7,345 bases of DNA, taken from Pelotomaculum sp. Lineage in GTDB: Bacteria > Bacillota > Desulfotomaculia > Desulfotomaculales > Pelotomaculaceae. Every line of letters starts with the position of its first letter. Position 1 is the first letter of the stretch. The DNA lies in NCBI GenBank assembly GCA_003489345.1, contig DNIT01000203.1, positions 1 to 7,345 of the forward strand. Direction: 5' to 3'. The translations under genes were made by a program, and so were the position numbers. Below are positions 6,141 to 7,345 of the stretch, piece after piece. The notes beneath the pieces are model-generated. The model ran no database searches, was not told the DNA's origin, and saw only the letters and a program-made list of their open reading frames with translations.

Positions 6141-6157
6141 GGTTGCCAAAACGAAAA
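6141..6157 (-). promoter_or_regulatory. Operator 4 (17 bp, diverged)
   Basis: On the minus strand TTTTCGTTTTGGCAACC, 12/17 identical to operator 3 with both conserved ends (TTTTC and GGCAAC) kept. It lies just downstream of the predicted cro transcription start, before its ribosome site. It is a weaker match and may be a low-affinity or Cro-preferred site. Confidence 0.55.
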
Positions 6158-6174
6158 CAAAGGGGGTGCTTGCA

Positions 6175-6402
6175 ATGCAAAAATCGTTAAAGAGCATAAG
6201 GGCTGAAAAAGGTATAGGGCAACAGTTTATGGCAAACCAGTTAGGTATTTCAAAGACCCATTACTGCAATCTAGAAAACGGAAAGAGGCGTCTGTCTTAC
6301 GCTATGGCTTTACAGATATCCCAAATATTAAAGGTTCCAATACAAAATATTTTTTTTGGAGAACTGGATGCCAAAATGAAAACCGGAACCGATTGCAGAT
6401 AA
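6175..6402 (+). CDS. Cro-like Xre DNA-binding protein
   Basis: A 75-aa single-domain Xre protein, the divergent partner of the repressor and first gene of the early transcript. The helix-turn-helix spans about 16-37 (QQFMANQLGISKTHYCNLENGKRR) and the domain closes with VPIQNIFF (about 54-61), as in Cro/CI-type folds; the tail after 62 is short and polar. It would bind the shared operators and oppose the repressor to favour lytic growth. The ATG at 6175 has AAAGGGGG eight bases upstream; a GTG at 6166 overlaps that ribosome site and is unlikely. The solitary CRISPR-repeat-like hairpin lies 15 bases after its stop. Confidence 0.9.
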   Translation: MQKSLKSIRAEKGIGQQFMANQLGISKTHYCNLENGKRRLSYAMALQISQILKVPIQNIFFGELDAKMKTGTDCR

Positions 6403-6417
6403 ATAACCCACTAATAT

Positions 6418-6446
6418 CCTTCCCCGCACGGCGCGGGGATAAACAC
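6418..6446 (+). repeat. Solitary type I-E CRISPR-repeat-like hairpin
   Basis: TTCCCCGC (6420-6427), a 5-base loop ACGGC, then GCGGGGATAAAC (6433-6444). The canonical 29-nt Escherichia coli type I-E repeat has the same two blocks, TTCCCCGC and GCGGGGATAAAC, around a 4-base loop (known sequence, recalled). The arms form a 6-bp CCCCGC/GCGGGG stem, extendable by T-A. Only one copy is present in the window, with no spacer array and no cas gene. There is no U-run after the stem, so it does not look like a terminator. It is transcribed from the cro promoter and ends nine bases before the GGGAGG site of the next gene. Confidence 0.6.
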
Positions 6447-6469
6447 GGCAAGAAGGGAGGCAAGAAGAA

Positions 6470-6661
6470 ATGGCCCCGTCAGGAACAATTACTGACTGCT
6501 TATCAGGGAAGGCGCTGGAATGCGAGAAGGCAAACGCTGTTGCGGAAGCCGCCAAAGAGGCCGCTCAGCTCGTGGCCTCCAAAGGACTGAGCTTTCAACA
6601 GGCTTATGATGCATTGAGGCTTGCTCAGTCCCTTCTTGGAGACTACAAGGTTGTTAGCTAA
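6470..6661 (+). CDS. Small early phage protein, unknown
   Basis: A 63-aa, Ala/Leu-rich, mostly helical protein with no family I recognise. Residues 15-38 (alanine-rich, charged) and 40-58 (SFQQAYDALRLAQSLLGDY) could form two amphipathic helices; Cys10 and Cys18 are the only cysteines. The ATG lies nine bases after GGGAGG. It follows cro in the early operon and could be a small regulator or anti-host protein, judged by position only. Its last 8 bases overlap tail-to-tail with the convergent four-cysteine gene. Confidence 0.72.
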   Translation: MAPSGTITDCLSGKALECEKANAVAEAAKEAAQLVASKGLSFQQAYDALRLAQSLLGDYKVVS

Positions 6662-6785
6662 TTAGCCTAGATGTTAGTTCGACTATGGCGCATCGGTTGT
6701 TTATGAACCAAGCGCAATTTGTGTCACATCGTACTTCTGTATCTGCCGTGCTTCGCATGGGACACATTCTTGATGTTGCTGACAT
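6654..6785 (-). CDS. 43-aa four-cysteine protein, antisense in the early region
   Basis: A short gene on the minus strand with an ideal ribosome site, GGGGAGGTGA, five bases before ATG. The product has cysteines at 8, 20, 24 and 32 in the pattern CP-x10-C-x3-CAW...RCAI. This resembles a family of tiny Clostridia and phage proteins of the form CPF...C...CAW...GRCAI that I recall as common but uncharacterised. A zinc-binding knuckle is likely; no function is known to me. It runs against the early operon and overlaps the end of the 63-aa gene by 8 bp, so read-through from the cro promoter would make antisense RNA over it. It may be expressed in the lysogen. No convincing promoter was found upstream. 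Confidence 0.75.
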   Translation of the reverse strand: MSATSRMCPMRSTADTEVRCDTNCAWFINNRCAIVELTSRLIS

Positions 6786-6881
6786 TTGTTTCACCTCCCC
6801 TCAAATTTGAAGCCTGATATCTACCAAGTTCGACACGGAGGGAAGTAAGACCTATATACCGCATAGAGGAGGCGAAAGTAA
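6786..6881 (+). promoter_or_regulatory. Divergent intergenic region before the antirepressor
   Basis: Holds a perfect 10-bp palindrome TCAAATTTGA (6801-6810) and a possible plus-strand promoter, TTCGAC (6829-6834), 18-base spacer, TATATA (6853-6858), followed by AGAGGAGG (6865-6872), the ribosome site of the antirepressor. The -35 is a modest match, so the antirepressor may instead be read from the cro promoter. The palindrome lies between two divergent starts and could be an operator (inference). Confidence 0.35.
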
Positions 6882-7345
6882 ATGGATAACCAGATCATAC
6901 CGCTGGAAGAGAAATTAATTGATTTTAACGGTTCTGAATTAATGGCAGTCAAATGCAACGACGGCAATATTTATGCCGGAGTGCGTTGGGTATGCAATGG
7001 GCTGGGCCTAACCGATAACCAACGCCGAGGACAGTATATCAAGCTTAATGAAGATCTCGTACTCAACCAAGGGGTGAAAAAAATTTCACTCCCCACCAAT
7101 AGCGGCAATCAAGGGGTTCTTTGCATAGAACTGGATTATCTCCCGCTCTGGCTAGCAAAAATTAATGCTGGAATTATTGGCAACCAGGATGTGCAGGAAA
7201 GAGTTATGCAGTATCAGCTTAAAGCCAAGGATGTCCTAGTCGCAGCATTCATGTCCCAGCCTATGACCGAGCTTCAAATCCTCCGCGGTGCCATTGACCA
7301 GATAGAAGTCGCCCAACGCATGGCTCTCGAAGCCAAGGAAGAGGT
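6882..7345 (+). CDS. Phage antirepressor, N-terminal part (P22_AR_N type)
   Basis: The first 154 codons of an antirepressor; the gene runs off the right edge. The domain is of the P22 antirepressor N-terminal type: an opening IPLEEKLIDFNGSELMAV, then DGNIYAGVRWVCNGLGLTDNQRR (about 27-49), a variable turn, and the hallmark CIELDYLPLWLAKI (81-94) followed by ERVMQYQLKAKDVLVAAF (106-123). From about 125 a charged, probably coiled-coil linker begins; the missing part would usually carry a KilA-C, ORF6C or other variable domain. Such proteins bind a phage repressor and relieve repression. Because the repressor here has no self-cleavage domain, this is a plausible induction route (inference). The ATG follows AGAGGAGG at nine bases. 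Confidence 0.9.
   Translation, partial: MDNQIIPLEEKLIDFNGSELMAVKCNDGNIYAGVRWVCNGLGLTDNQRRGQYIKLNEDLVLNQGVKKISLPTNSGNQGVLCIELDYLPLWLAKINAGIIGNQDVQERVMQYQLKAKDVLVAAFMSQPMTELQILRGAIDQIEVAQRMALEAKEE

Noticed and set aside
6012..6197. Upstream extension of the repressor frame to an ATG at 6197
   Set aside because: It would cross both promoters and all four operators, has no ribosome site, and the GTG at 6011 has an excellent one.
6420..6440. The GC hairpin after cro as a rho-independent terminator
   Set aside because: It is followed by ATAAACACGG with no U-run, and the next gene's ribosome site follows at once.
6418..6446. A genuine CRISPR array
   Set aside because: Only one repeat-like unit is present; no second copy, spacers or cas gene are in the window.

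Overview
The window looks like the lysogeny end of a temperate phage (or prophage-like integrative element) of a Gram-positive, Bacillota-type host, probably a Clostridia or Peptococcaceae-like lineage. The basis is strong AGGAGG-type ribosome sites, GTG/TTG starts, a large serine recombinase, a secreted protein with a copper-amine-oxidase-like stalk domain, and a divergent Xre repressor/Cro switch followed by an antirepressor. The host assignment is inference from gene types, not from a species marker.

Left to right, minus strand (38-5227): a large serine integrase; a membrane-anchored staphylococcal-type nuclease; a secreted transglutaminase-like protein; a small lipoprotein that shares the nuclease's C-terminal Cys/His domain; and three small multi-spanning membrane proteins. 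This is a cargo block between repressor and integrase, where temperate phages often carry lysogenic-conversion, superinfection-exclusion or defence genes. By eye the membrane genes (3899-5227) are much more AT-rich than the nuclease gene, so the block looks mosaic.

Between the cargo block and the repressor, 5228-5624 has no convincing gene. It holds a strongly structured minus-strand RNA: a 16-bp closing stem, a hairpin with a 7-bp core, a perfect 12-bp stem and an 11-bp hairpin. All four non-Watson-Crick pairs are G-U only if the minus strand is the RNA. Downstream, the start codon of the first membrane gene lies in a 7-bp hairpin whose loop carries an 8-base complement to the RNA's first hairpin. 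This may be an undescribed ncRNA or a long structured leader of the membrane-protein operon.

Right part (5597-7345): a repressor with its own terminator, a switch region with two divergent promoters and four copies of a 17-bp operator in alternating orientation, cro, a single type I-E CRISPR-repeat-like hairpin (candidate RNA anti-CRISPR), a 63-aa early protein, a convergent 43-aa four-cysteine protein on the minus strand, and the first 154 codons of a P22-type antirepressor cut by the window edge. The repressor has no LexA-type self-cleavage domain, so induction through the antirepressor is a reasonable inference.

No tRNA, rRNA, insertion sequence, CRISPR array or recognisable attachment core was found.
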